64,000 bases of DNA, taken from contig NZ_JAUZQD010000009.1 of the NCBI RefSeq assembly GCF_030709675.1, positions 1 through 64,000 of the forward strand. Direction: 5' to 3'. Below the pieces are notes generated by a model, which had not been told where the DNA came from, ran no database searches, and saw only the letters and a list, made by a program, of their open reading frames with translations. Positions 52,043 to 60,425 of the stretch are shown here, piece by piece. The number at the start of each line of letters is the position of its first letter. Positions within the stretch are counted from its first letter, which is position 1. The position numbers and the translations under genes were made by a program. Source of the stretch: Symbioplanes lichenis (GTDB lineage Bacteria > Actinomycetota > Actinomycetes > Mycobacteriales > Micromonosporaceae).

Positions 52043-52780
52043 TTACTGCGGCACCTTCCACGCCTTGACGGTCACAGCGAGGATCCCGGTGCCGTTGTCG
52101 GTGGTCACGGAGTTGACCGTCACGAAGACGAGCTTCTGGTCGATGCCCTCGGCCGCCGCCTGGTTCTGGGCCGTCTGGAAGCAGAGGGTCATGCCGCGGC
52201 TGGGGGCGATCGGCGACCGGCCGGGGTCGGTGCGGATGGTCTCCAGGCAGTCGGCGGGCGTCGCGTCGGGGCCGGAGACCTGCGCGAAGGGCAGCCCCGT
52301 CAGGATCGTTCCAGGGTCACAGCCGCCGTAGCGCAGCTCGGCATCGACCTCCCCCAGGATTCGTGGTTCGTCGAGATCCACACCCGTCCGATAGAGGTCA
52401 TTGCAGTTGACCGATCTGATGCGCAGGTTCTCGCCCTCGTAGGCGACCTCGAACTGGGCGGTCGGGCTGATGTCCGTAGGGGTTCCGGACGCCGCGGGTT
52501 CGTCGGCAGTTTCGTCGGTGGGTTCGTCCGCGGGCGGCTCGGTGGTTTCCGTCACGGCCGGGCTGCTGACCGCGGGCGCCGGCAGCGGGCGGCTGTTCGC
52601 CTTCTCCGCGGTCACGACGGCGTCGTCGCTGCGGCTGAGCGCGAGCGCCGAGATGATCACGGCCGAGACGCCGACGACCAGGGCCAGTACGGCGACGATC
52701 AGCGTGACGGCCGGCAGGCCACCCCGTGATCCTCGTCTCGGCGTCTCCGGGGCAGGCGCCGGGTGATGCGGATTCGTCAC
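52043..52780 (-). CDS. Membrane-anchored extracellular protein (245 aa)
   Basis: Unknown. Pro/Arg-rich N-terminus (1-22) inside, one transmembrane helix (about 23-48), Thr/Pro/Glu-rich stalk (about 60-105), and an extracellular beta-rich domain with four cysteines (C126, C154, C180 and C200 approximately) likely forming disulfides. GTG start with AAGGAG upstream. It lies 21 bp downstream of a similarly built gene. Confidence 0.75.
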   Translation of the reverse strand: MTNPHHPAPAPETPRRGSRGGLPAVTLIVAVLALVVGVSAVIISALALSRSDDAVVTAEKANSRPLPAPAVSSPAVTETTEPPADEPTDETADEPAASGTPTDISPTAQFEVAYEGENLRIRSVNCNDLYRTGVDLDEPRILGEVDAELRYGGCDPGTILTGLPFAQVSGPDATPADCLETIRTDPGRSPIAPSRGMTLCFQTAQNQAAAEGIDQKLVFVTVNSVTTDNGTGILAVTVKAWKVPQ

Positions 52781-52801
52781 CGATCCGCTCCTTGTCTCAT
52801 G

Positions 52802-53476
52802 TCAGCGGGCCAGTGCCGGGGCGCGGAGCTCTGCTTCTCCGTCCGGGAACTGGCACGTCCATTGGATGCGCAATTTCTGCCGGCCGGCGATCGGGGCGTT
52901 CACCGTCGCCGGTGCTTTCCTGGTGACCACGTGGTTGGCGATCTGCCGGCCGTCGGCGAAGATTTTGATCTGCAAAGAGGTCTCGTCGTCGCGGGCTTTC
53001 GACACGCTCAGTCCGGCTCGCAGGGCGGCATAGCGGCCGAGGATGTCGTATTCGACCGTGCGTTGCCGGTCGTCGGACTCGCCGCTGGCGCAGGGCATGA
53101 TCAGGTCGCCGGACCGGGCTTGGACGGAGCTTCCGCCCGCTGTCGGCGTCAGCTCTGTCAGGGGCGTCGCCCGCTCGTTTTTCTCTCCGGGTTTCTCTCC
53201 GGGCGCGGCTTGCCCGCTCACGTTTCCTTCTCCGGGCGCGGCTTGCCCGCTCACGGGACCGGCCGCGCCGGTGGTCGTGGTGACCTGATCGCCGCCCTCG
53301 CCGGCCGGGGCGTGCGGGCGGACCCAGGCGTAATAGGCGATCACGAGCGCGACAATGGCAATGGCCACGCCGAGGCCGCCGAACACCACTTGGATCCACG
53401 TGGAAACAGCGGCGGCGACCTTTCCGTCGTCCGGTGCCGGCGCGGATTCCGTACCCGCGCGTGTTTCTTGACGCAT
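52802..53476 (-). CDS. Membrane-anchored extracellular protein (224 aa)
   Basis: Same layout as its neighbour: short inner tail, transmembrane helix (about 22-50), low-complexity stalk with an 11-residue repeat (VSGQAAPGEGN and VSGQAAPGEKP), then a beta-rich domain with two cysteines (LIMPCASGE and IQWTCQFPDG) resembling an NPCBM/NEW2-type carbohydrate-binding module (SLQIKIFADGRQIANHVV). ATG 53476 is preferred for its GGAGAG site over ATG 53506, which has none. Confidence 0.75.
   Translation of the reverse strand: MRQETRAGTESAPAPDDGKVAAAVSTWIQVVFGGLGVAIAIVALVIAYYAWVRPHAPAGEGGDQVTTTTGAAGPVSGQAAPGEGNVSGQAAPGEKPGEKNERATPLTELTPTAGGSSVQARSGDLIMPCASGESDDRQRTVEYDILGRYAALRAGLSVSKARDDETSLQIKIFADGRQIANHVVTRKAPATVNAPIAGRQKLRIQWTCQFPDGEAELRAPALAR
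53196..53257. repeat. 33-bp tandem repeat in the stalk of the 224-aa protein
   Basis: Two units with period 33 bp (tctccgggcgcggcttg starting at 53196 and 53229) encode the duplicated VSGQAAPGE stretch in frame. Confidence 0.7.
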
Positions 53477-53649
53477 GTGCTCTCCGACCTCGTCCGGGCC
53501 CGCCATTCACGGTGATCGAGATCTTGGAATGCGGGCATCGGCCGAGCGGGCCGGGCGCGGCACTTGTCGGCGGGCGCCCGGCACCCGGGCGGGGAGGGTT
53601 TCCGGCTACCGTGATCTTGGCGGGAGGCGAGAGGCGAGAGGAGCGGCCC

Positions 53650-54135
53650 GTGGGGTGGACGATCGAGCGGCGCGAGTGGGACGACGCCGAGGGCGCGGCG
53701 TTGCGGGCGGCGCAACGGGCCGAGCTGGACGCGCGCTACGGCACCGACGATCATGAGCCGGGCCCGCCGCCGTCGGCCGCGGACATCGATGTGTTCCTCG
53801 TCGCTGTGGACGACGCCGGCCACGCGCTGGGCTGCGGGGCGCTGCGGCGGCTCGGGCCCGGGGTGGCGGAGCTCAAGCGGATGTACGTCATCCCCTCCGG
53901 CCGCGGCTCCGGCGTGGCGACCGACCTGCTGCGCGCCCTCGAGGCGGCGGCCGTGGCGCGGGGGTGGACGACGGTCAAGCTGGAGACCGGCCCGGCGCAG
54001 CCCGAGGCGATGAGGTTCTACGAGCAGTGCGGTTACCGGGAGATTCCGCTGTTCGGGCCGTACGCCGGGTCGGATCTTTCGGTCTGTTACGAGCGGGTGC
54101 TCCAGCCCGGCCCGGACGGGTCTCAGCCGGCGTAA
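53650..54135 (+). CDS. GNAT acetyltransferase (first)
   Basis: 161-residue GNAT fold: acetyl-CoA loop in YVIPSGRGSGVATDLLRAL (R-x-x-G-x-G/A pattern) near 80-98, and the C-terminal YEQCGYREIPLFGPY typical of small-molecule GNATs. GTG 53650 with AGGAG upstream. Its stop lies in the first unit of a 23-bp tandem array. Convergent with another GNAT gene. Substrate unknown. Confidence 0.9.
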   Translation: MGWTIERREWDDAEGAALRAAQRAELDARYGTDDHEPGPPPSAADIDVFLVAVDDAGHALGCGALRRLGPGVAELKRMYVIPSGRGSGVATDLLRALEAAAVARGWTTVKLETGPAQPEAMRFYEQCGYREIPLFGPYAGSDLSVCYERVLQPGPDGSQPA

Positions 54136-54243
54136 CTCGCGGCGGCCACCCGGCGTAACTCGCGGCGGCCACCCGGCGCAGCTCGCGGCGGCCACCCGGC
54201 GCAGCTCGCGGCGGCCACCCGGCGCAGCTCGCGGCGGCCACCC
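54129..54243. repeat. Tandem array, 5 units of 23 bp
   Basis: Five near-identical 23-bp units starting at 54129, 54152, 54175, 54198 and 54221, with a degenerate sixth at 54244. The unit (ggcgcagctcgcggcggcc...) is a diverged version of the 3' end of the facing GNAT gene (54277-54303, encoding RRVAAASYAG and stop). TCAGCCGGCGTA also occurs at both gene ends (54123 and 54277). There are no spacers, so it is not CRISPR. Confidence 0.85.
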
Positions 54244-54276
54244 GGCCCAGCTTGCCGCCCGGCCGCAGGACAGGCC

Positions 54277-54975
54277 TCAGCCGGCGTAGCTCGCCGCCGC
54301 GACCCGGCGCAGCTTGTAGCCCAGCCGTTCGTAGGTGCGCAGCGCCGGGGCGTTCTCCAGATCCACGAGCAGGCTGACCGTACGCCGGCCCGCGCTGAGC
54401 CGGGCCGTCAGTGCACCGCAGACCCGCCGCGCCAGCCCCCGGCCGCGTACGTCGGTGCGGGTGGCGACGCCGCCGATCGAGGCGACCGTGCTGGTCGACC
54501 AGGCGTCCGCGGCCACGGCGAGCAGCCGGCCGTCGTCGTCGCGCAGGCCCACCCACCGGGTGACGCCGGTCCCACCCGGTACGGCGAACGAGTGCGGGTG
54601 ATGCTCGGCGAGAAAGGCAGTGATCTCCGCCTCGTCGGTCAGGTCCTCAAGCTCGTCCGGCTGCGCCCAGGGCGGCACGGGCCCGCCGGTGTCCATCCAG
54701 CCGAACGTGCCCGCGAGCCGCAGCCCCGGGATGCGCGGTACGAGATCCGCGTCACCCCACGGGTGGAAGTCGTCGAACTCGGGGCGGATCCGCTGCAGCA
54801 GCTCGCCGAGCGTTTCCGCACTTCCCCGCACGGCGATGCGGTCGCGACGGCCGACGTCGGGACAGGCGACCGCCACGGCGTCGCCGAGCGCCCAGGCGCG
54901 CACCCCGGCGCGGAAGTCCTGCGCCGTCCAGAGCAGCAGGGGGTCGTCACCGGGAAGGTCGCGCAGCTCGATCAC
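54277..54975 (-). CDS. GNAT acetyltransferase (second)
   Basis: 232 residues. N-terminal half (1-120) is a GNAT-like module that lacks the acetyl-CoA loop; the C-terminal half carries it (RTDVRGRGLARRVCGALTARL near 180) and ends with LENAPALRTYERLGYKLRRV, as in the FR47-like GNAT family. GTG 54975 is the plausible start. Its last codons seem to be the source of the 23-bp array. Substrate unknown. Confidence 0.87.
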   Translation of the reverse strand: MIELRDLPGDDPLLLWTAQDFRAGVRAWALGDAVAVACPDVGRRDRIAVRGSAETLGELLQRIRPEFDDFHPWGDADLVPRIPGLRLAGTFGWMDTGGPVPPWAQPDELEDLTDEAEITAFLAEHHPHSFAVPGGTGVTRWVGLRDDDGRLLAVAADAWSTSTVASIGGVATRTDVRGRGLARRVCGALTARLSAGRRTVSLLVDLENAPALRTYERLGYKLRRVAAASYAG

Positions 54976-55056
54976 AGCAGCATCATGCGCGCCCCGGACG
55001 GGTGACCGCGGCCGGGGACGGACAGACGTGAGCCGGATCGCTTGACGCGAGCTGGC

Positions 55057-55761
55057 ATGCTCCGCCTCATGCTGCGTACCTGGGAAAGGGCCGTGCTGCG
55101 ACGGCCGCTGTGGCGCCGCACGGTGCTGGCGGGGTCGCTCGCGGCCGCGGCGTCCGTCCTGGTCATGGCCGGGTGTGACCTCTGGGTGCGCACGGTCGCG
55201 CACGATCATGTGTACGCCGTGACCGACGTCCCCGCCGCCCCGGTCGCCATCGTGCTCGGGGCGAAGGCCGACGACGAGGTGACACCGTCCCCTTTCCTGG
55301 CGGCGCGGCTGGAGATCGCCCGGCAGCTCTATGCGGCCGGCAAAGTCAAGGCGATCCTCGTCTCCGGGGACCACGCCGAGTGGACCTACAACGAGCCGGG
55401 CGCCATGCACCGCTGGCTGGTCGAGCACGGGGTCCCGAGCGGCCAGATCGTCCTCGACCACGCGGGCTTCGACACCTATGACACCTGCGCCCGGGCCAAG
55501 CGCGTGTTCGGCGTGACCAGGGCCATCATCGTGACCCAGAGCTATCACATCAACCGCGCCGTGGCCCTGTGCCGCCACCTCGGCGTGACGACCGACGGTG
55601 TGGGCGACGACACCGCCAAGCAGTACTTCGACTACTACCAGAGCGCGGGCCGCGAACGAGGCGCCGTGGTCAAGGCCGTCCTCGACGTCGCCTCCGGCCG
55701 CGACCCGGTCTTCCTCGGCCCCCACGAAACGGGCGTGGAAACGGCCGTCGCCGCCCGATGA
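55057..55761 (+). CDS. YdcF/SanA-family (DUF218) membrane protein
   Basis: About 234 residues. One N-terminal transmembrane helix (about 24-43) anchors an extracytoplasmic DUF218 domain: AIVLGAKADDE, KAILVSGDH, TYDTCARAKRVFGV and AIIVTQSYHINRAV are the family motifs. SanA-type proteins affect envelope barrier function and vancomycin sensitivity in E. coli. The start is ATG 55057; a TTG and another ATG are alternatives. The next gene overlaps by 4 bp. Confidence 0.87.
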   Translation: MLRLMLRTWERAVLRRPLWRRTVLAGSLAAAASVLVMAGCDLWVRTVAHDHVYAVTDVPAAPVAIVLGAKADDEVTPSPFLAARLEIARQLYAAGKVKAILVSGDHAEWTYNEPGAMHRWLVEHGVPSGQIVLDHAGFDTYDTCARAKRVFGVTRAIIVTQSYHINRAVALCRHLGVTTDGVGDDTAKQYFDYYQSAGRERGAVVKAVLDVASGRDPVFLGPHETGVETAVAAR

Positions 55762-56543
55762 TCTCCACTGTCTACGCCGCTGCCACCCGGGCCGCCGGCG
55801 GCACGTGGCACACCTGCATCCCGGGCCACGTGGAGGACGGCGCCGACGATGTCATCCATGGCTACAGCGTGCAAAAGGCTGCCGTGGCGGTGGCCCTCCT
55901 CACCGAGGTCGACCGCGGATCATTGTCCCTCGGCGATCGCGTGCGGCTGACCGACGCCGACATCCTCGGCGGCAGCGGCACCTATCACCTGCAAGGCATC
56001 TGGGGCGACGAGATCACGGTCGCCGGCTTCCTGACCGCGATGCTGCTGGTGTCCGACAACACGGCCGTACGCCTGTGCGCCCGCGTGCTGCCCGCCGCGA
56101 GAATCAACGAGGTGCTCGGATCGCTGGGCCTCGTCCACACCCGGGTCGAACCGGCGGGCGACCGCTTCTTCCTGGGCGTGACGACGCCCCGGGAGACGGC
56201 CGACCTGTTGTGGCGTCTGGCGACCGGAAAGCTGCTCGCCCCGGCGACGACGGCGTTCGTGCTGCGGGTGATGCGGTCGACGAGCGGCTACCACGACGGC
56301 GTACGCCGCGACATGTCAAGCTCGGAGCGCAGCCGCGTGGCCACCAAGCACGGCGCCGACTACGACATTTCGGGCGCGGCCCGCCACGAGGCCGGCATCA
56401 TCTTCGACCCGGCCGGCCAGCCCCGCCTCCCGTACGCCATGTTCGCCACCGCCCTCCCCGACCGCGACAACTACGGAAGCACCCACCCCGCCACCCAAGC
56501 CCACGCCACCATCGGCCGCGCAATGCTCGACTGGTGTGCTTGA
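55758..56543 (+). CDS. Class A beta-lactamase-like serine hydrolase
   Basis: 261 residues. SxxK is S37-V-Q-K40, SDN is 99-101, and K197-H-G199 replaces the usual KTG triad (H for T). There is no signal peptide, unlike true beta-lactamases, although the upstream partner is an envelope protein. It may be a peptidase or esterase acting on cell-wall or other peptides; lactamase activity is doubtful. ATG overlaps the YdcF stop (ATGA). Confidence 0.85.
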   Translation: MISTVYAAATRAAGGTWHTCIPGHVEDGADDVIHGYSVQKAAVAVALLTEVDRGSLSLGDRVRLTDADILGGSGTYHLQGIWGDEITVAGFLTAMLLVSDNTAVRLCARVLPAARINEVLGSLGLVHTRVEPAGDRFFLGVTTPRETADLLWRLATGKLLAPATTAFVLRVMRSTSGYHDGVRRDMSSSERSRVATKHGADYDISGAARHEAGIIFDPAGQPRLPYAMFATALPDRDNYGSTHPATQAHATIGRAMLDWCA

Positions 56544-56638
56544 TAGCGTCGCCGCCGCCGAAGATCTCCGACGGCAAGGCGCCGGGAGACTGCGGGCCAC
56601 TTGACGTCGTCCCGCCGATCAGGAACCTCTCGCCGGCC

Positions 56639-56848
56639 TCATAGACGAGCGTCGTCGAATTCGCCCTCACGAACGCCGGCGACGAAGTCGCGCCATTCGC
56701 GGAGAGAATAGCGCAGGATGCCCCCATCCGGATTCTTCGAGTCGCGCAGCGCGATGCCGCCATCAATGAAGGCCACCTGCACGCAGTTCTGTGCGGCGCA
56801 CGCCTTGGCAGTGCGCCACTTCGACTCCGACGAGTTTTTTTCCACCAT
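56639..56848 (-). CDS. DUF397 domain protein (second copy)
   Basis: 69-residue DUF397 protein: KWRTAKAC, NCVQVAFIDGGIALRDSKNPDG and a final REWRDFVAGV helix. ATG 56848 follows GAGGGG; an upstream ATG lies ten codons earlier. It is 95 bp downstream of its HTH partner rather than overlapping it, so this pair is less tightly coupled than the first. Confidence 0.9.
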   Translation of the reverse strand: MVEKNSSESKWRTAKACAAQNCVQVAFIDGGIALRDSKNPDGGILRYSLREWRDFVAGVREGEFDDARL

Positions 56849-56943
56849 GATCCCCTCAGGCTGTCGAGGGCCATTCATAGATGGCCCGGCCTAAATGTCA
56901 CACGCTTGTACACCGCCGGTTCATCACACATCCCGGCGGCTGG

Positions 56944-57816
56944 TTATCGTAACGATTCGACGCTTTCCTTGGCGCGTCGCAGCAGGTCAACTGACTCACG
57001 TTGAGTCAACGCCACATCTTGAATCTTCTTGAAAGCCTCGGCGAACCCATGGATCCTGGCCGCATCGTCCACCGTCTGGCCATCGTAGAGGTTCTCGAAG
57101 AAGACAAGTCCCGGAATTCGCATGCCGTTCGCGTCGTCCGGGAAGTCCACCATCTCGAAGCCCTGAAACATTCCATGATGGGCACCCGCGTCGAACGGTA
57201 CCACCCGCAACGACACGTGAGGCACGGCCGCAACTGCCAGGAAGTGCTCCAATTGAGAGCGCATGACCTCGGCGCCGCCGACCATTCTGCGCACCACAGC
57301 TTCGTCGATGACGAAGGAGAACACGGGAGGATCCGCGGCCGAAAGCAATTCCTGACGGCGAAGCCTGATGCGTAAGGCCTTGTCCCGCACGGCCGGGTCG
57401 GCGGAACCGAACATGTCCAGCATCGCCCGCGCGTATTCCGGCGTCTGCAGCAGACCGGGAACCAGCAAGGGTTCGAACTCGCTGATCCGCCCGGCCGCGC
57501 CTTCGAGACCGATGAGCCGCTCCAGTGCCGGCTGCAGGCCCGCACCCTGCCACCAGCCCCGCTCCCTGGCCTCCACGGCCAGCGCCATGAGCTGCCGGCG
57601 CACCTCGTCGTCGGTGATGCCGTAGATGTCACAAAGATCGCGAACGTCGCGCGGGGAGGCGGCACGCTCGGCGGTCTCGATGCGGCTGATCTTCGACGGA
57701 GGACTCAGCAGCCGGTCGGCCGCCTCTTTCGCGGTCATCCCCGCCGCCTCGCGATGCTGCCGCAGAGCTGCGCCCAGGCGTCGACGCTGGACCAGGGGAC
57801 CGGGGTCCGCAGGCAT
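56944..57816 (-). CDS. Scr1/WhiJ-like HTH regulator with DUF5753 domain (second copy)
   Basis: 290 residues. XRE-type HTH at about 13-65 (LGAALRQHREAAGMTAKEAAD, PSKISRIETAER), then DUF5753 with LLVPGLLQTPEYARAML, RLRRQELL and RVVPFDAGAHHG. ATG 57816 has GGAGGG upstream. It pairs with the second DUF397 gene and is divergent from a two-peptide micro-operon (57979-58244). Base composition is a little less GC-rich than its neighbours. Confidence 0.92.
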   Translation of the reverse strand: MPADPGPLVQRRRLGAALRQHREAAGMTAKEAADRLLSPPSKISRIETAERAASPRDVRDLCDIYGITDDEVRRQLMALAVEARERGWWQGAGLQPALERLIGLEGAAGRISEFEPLLVPGLLQTPEYARAMLDMFGSADPAVRDKALRIRLRRQELLSAADPPVFSFVIDEAVVRRMVGGAEVMRSQLEHFLAVAAVPHVSLRVVPFDAGAHHGMFQGFEMVDFPDDANGMRIPGLVFFENLYDGQTVDDAARIHGFAEAFKKIQDVALTQRESVDLLRRAKESVESLR

Positions 57817-57978
57817 TCGCAACCCTCCGCGCGTCTGCGCCGCGTCAACGAGCGGCGTGGACAGGTTTCACGCAGAGGGAGGGAGGTTCCAGTGTCCGTT
57901 CACGACTGCGGGCGATCAACCACCGTCATCGTGAATTGATCATTGATCGACCCACACCCCACCAGCGGAGGTAACACC

Positions 57979-58059
57979 ATGCCCCGAGCCGTCAGCGCGA
58001 ATATCGTCGATGCGCGATCCCGCTCACATCTTTCCGCCCCGGGCCGGGGCCGGCCATGA
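57979..58059 (+). CDS. 26-aa leader peptide upstream of a membrane peptide
   Basis: A 26-codon frame beginning MPRAVSANIVDARSR with an excellent ribosome site (GGAGGT at 57967-57972, 6 nt before ATG). Its stop overlaps the ATG of the 62-aa membrane peptide (ATGA), so translation of this peptide should drive the next. Basic, no hydrophobic core. Confidence 0.55.
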   Translation: MPRAVSANIVDARSRSHLSAPGRGRP

Positions 58060-58244
58060 AGATCATTTCGATTGTCTCGACCATCGCAAAAATGATCATG
58101 GCGAGTTTCCTGGCCGGCTTCGCGCTCGGCATGCTGGCGTTCTGCGTCCAGCCCTTCCCCGGCACTCCTGCGCCGGAGCCTTCCCAGAGCGCGATCGGCA
58201 CCCTCCTCGGCGGCGCAGCCCGGGAAAGACCGTTTGAAGCATAG
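58056..58244 (+). CDS. Small membrane peptide (62 aa)
   Basis: 62 residues with one long hydrophobic helix (about 3-31, IISIVSTIAKMIMASFLAGF and onward), a single cysteine at the helix end (C30) and a Pro/Ser-rich outer tail. It has no ribosome site of its own and overlaps the leader peptide stop. Candidates: membrane-active peptide, small regulator or secreted-signal precursor. Divergent from the HTH regulator. Confidence 0.6.
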   Translation: MKIISIVSTIAKMIMASFLAGFALGMLAFCVQPFPGTPAPEPSQSAIGTLLGGAARERPFEA

Positions 58245-58288
58245 ATGGACGTGGACATCCGGGGCGGGGTGGACGAGCATGGGACGGT

Positions 58289-59701
58289 ATGACGGATCGG
58301 GGTTCTTCGTCCTCTCGGCGGGCGTTTCTGACCGCCACCGCGGCCGCTGCCGCGGTGCCCGCCCTCGCCGGTAAGGCACTGCCGGCCCACGCGGCGGCGG
58401 GCAGTCCGCAGAGCGGCCCGGCCAAGCAGGTGCCCGGTCCTGAGCTGCGGGCCATCCTCAAGGAGATCGACCCGCATCGCATCGAGACGATTGTCACGCG
58501 GCTGGCGGCCTTCGGGACGCGGCACACCTTGTCCAGCCAGGACGATCCCGTACGCGGCATCGGGGCGGCGCGGGAGTGGATCTTCGAGCAGCTGACCAAG
58601 TATGCGGCCGCCTCCCAGGGGCGGATGACCGTCGCGCTGCAGTCCTATGTGCAGGAGCCCGCCCCGCGCATCCCCACCGCCACCCGGATCACGAACGTCG
58701 TGGCGACGTTGCGGGGTACCGAGGAGCCGGAGCGGGTATACGTCGTCACCGGGCACTACGACTCGCGGGCCAGTGATGTGCTCGATGCGACGAGCGACGC
58801 GCCCGGGGCTGACGACGATGCTTCCGGGGTCGCCGTGATCATGGAGCTGGCCCGGGTCATGGCTCGGCGGCCCACGCGGGCGACCATTGTCTTCGCCGCC
58901 GTGGCCGGGGAGGAACAGGGGCTCTACGGGTCCGATCACCTGGCGCAGCAGCTCAAGGACGCGGGCGTGGACGTGCAGGCAATGGTCAGCAACGACATCG
59001 TGGGCACCGGGGACGCGCACGACGGGTCGGCGGCTGATCCGCGTACCGTCCGGCTCTTTGTGGAGGGTGTGCCGACGGCCGAGACGCCCGCGCAGACGGC
59101 GACCCGGCAGTCGGTCGGGGGTGAGAACGACGGGCCGTCGCGGCAACTGGGCCGCTTCGTGCGGGACGTCGCCGAGAACACGCAGACCGGCATGGCCGTG
59201 CGCGTCGTGTGGCGCCGGGACCGCTATCTGCGCGGCAGCGACCACATCTCGTTCCTGCAGCGGGGCTGGCCGGCCGGGCGCTTCACCGAGCCGCGCGAGA
59301 ACTTCGCGCACGAGCACCAGGACGTGCGCGTCGAGGACGGGGTGCAGTTCGGGGACCTGGTGGAGTTCTGCGACTTCCGGTACATCGCGCGGGTCGCCCG
59401 GGTGAACGCGGCGGCGCTGTGGTCGCTGGCGCAGGCGCCGGGGACGCCGAAGGGTGTGGTCATCGACACCACTCAGCTGACGAACGAGACGACGTTGCGG
59501 TGGGCGGCCGGTCAGGGCAGCCCCGCCGGCTACGAGGTGCTGTGGCGCGAGACGACGGCACCCGACTGGCAGCACGTCCTGCCGGTGGGCGACGTCACCA
59601 CGGTCACGATCGACCTGTCGAAGGACAATGTCTTCTTCGGCGTACGCGCGGTGGGGCGCACCGGTCTCCGCAGCCCCGTCGCCGCCCCCGCGCCGGGCTA
59701 G
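58289..59701 (+). CDS. Secreted M28-family aminopeptidase
   Basis: 470 residues. Twin-arginine signal peptide (SSRRAFLT followed by an Ala-rich core to AHA, about 38). Peptidase domain with VVTGHYDSRA (His ligand), GADDDASG (bridging Asp), AGEEQGLYGS (catalytic/ligand Glu) and HISFLQRGWP near the last His. The C-terminal 90 residues look like an FnIII-type module (SPAGYEVLWRETTAPDWQH). Exported zinc aminopeptidase, probably nutritional. Its 3' end is duplicated at 23-bp spacing. Confidence 0.93.
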   Translation: MTDRGSSSSRRAFLTATAAAAAVPALAGKALPAHAAAGSPQSGPAKQVPGPELRAILKEIDPHRIETIVTRLAAFGTRHTLSSQDDPVRGIGAAREWIFEQLTKYAAASQGRMTVALQSYVQEPAPRIPTATRITNVVATLRGTEEPERVYVVTGHYDSRASDVLDATSDAPGADDDASGVAVIMELARVMARRPTRATIVFAAVAGEEQGLYGSDHLAQQLKDAGVDVQAMVSNDIVGTGDAHDGSAADPRTVRLFVEGVPTAETPAQTATRQSVGGENDGPSRQLGRFVRDVAENTQTGMAVRVVWRRDRYLRGSDHISFLQRGWPAGRFTEPRENFAHEHQDVRVEDGVQFGDLVEFCDFRYIARVARVNAAALWSLAQAPGTPKGVVIDTTQLTNETTLRWAAGQGSPAGYEVLWRETTAPDWQHVLPVGDVTTVTIDLSKDNVFFGVRAVGRTGLRSPVAAPAPG

Positions 59702-59730
59702 GAACCACCCCCGCGCCGGGCTAGGAGCCA
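59685..59730. repeat. 23-bp duplication at the M28 gene end
   Basis: cccccgcgccgggctagga starts at 59685 and again at 59708, a 23-bp tandem duplication spanning the M28 stop and the end of the facing methyltransferase gene. Confidence 0.75.
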
Positions 59731-60396
59731 CGTCTCGTCCCGGTCCAGGTAACGGTCGACGCGCAGTCCGGCCGACGTCACCGCCGCCTCGAACTGCGCC
59801 CGCGTCAACGGCCGGGACAGGAACACCTGCCGCCACTCGGCGTCGGGGAACACGTACTCGGCATGCATCTCCCGCACCCCGTCGCCGAGGTCGACGGAAG
59901 CCGTGATCCGCGCGACACCGTCGAGCAGCGGCCGCTCGCGCGGCACCTGCGTGTGCCACCCCGCGCCCTCGCGCTGGATGATCACCGCGCCGCTGTCCGT
60001 CACGTGCCGGCGGCAGGTCGCGAGCAAGCCCTGCCGCACGGCCGGGTCGCCGGCGTGCACCAGGAACGAGGCCAGCAGCACGACGTCGAACCGCTCGCTC
60101 AGCTCGAGCCGCTCGATCGGGCTCCGCACCGTGGCGCGCGCGCCGGTCACCTCGGCCAGCATCGCGGCGCTCTCGTCGACCGCGGTCACGTCGAAGCCCA
60201 GGGCGGCCAGCGGCCGGGTCATCCGCCCGACGCCGCAGCCCAGCTCCAGCAGCGTGGCCGGCGGCGGGACGGCCGCGGCGACGATGTCCGGCGAGCCGTC
60301 CGGAGGCAGCCGCTTGTAGAGCTCGACCGCGCAGCCGTCGGGCGTGATGTCGCCGGGGCCGCTGCCGGAGTAGCCGGGCCGGTACGTCGTCTCCAT
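59698..60396 (-). CDS. Class I SAM-dependent methyltransferase
   Basis: 232 residues. Motif I LLELGCGVGRMT near 50, post-I VTAVDESAAML near 75, and motif IV-like FDVVLLASFLVHAGD near 108. The family is diverse; the acceptor is unknown. ATG start. It overlaps the M28 stop by 4 bp (convergent) and is divergent from the sialidase-like gene with about 30 bp between. Confidence 0.9.
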   Translation of the reverse strand: METTYRPGYSGSGPGDITPDGCAVELYKRLPPDGSPDIVAAAVPPPATLLELGCGVGRMTRPLAALGFDVTAVDESAAMLAEVTGARATVRSPIERLELSERFDVVLLASFLVHAGDPAVRQGLLATCRRHVTDSGAVIIQREGAGWHTQVPRERPLLDGVARITASVDLGDGVREMHAEYVFPDAEWRQVFLSRPLTRAQFEAAVTSAGLRVDRYLDRDETWLLARRGGGS

Positions 60397-60425
60397 CCCG
60401 CCACACTATTGGCTACCGTTTGCTC

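Noticed and set aside
53477..53506. ATG 53506 as start of the 224-aa protein
   Set aside because: It lacks a ribosome site, whereas ATG 53476 has GGAGAG at good spacing and gives a sensible short cytoplasmic tail.
54129..54243. CRISPR array
   Set aside because: Units are contiguous 23-bp repeats without unique spacers, and no cas gene is present.
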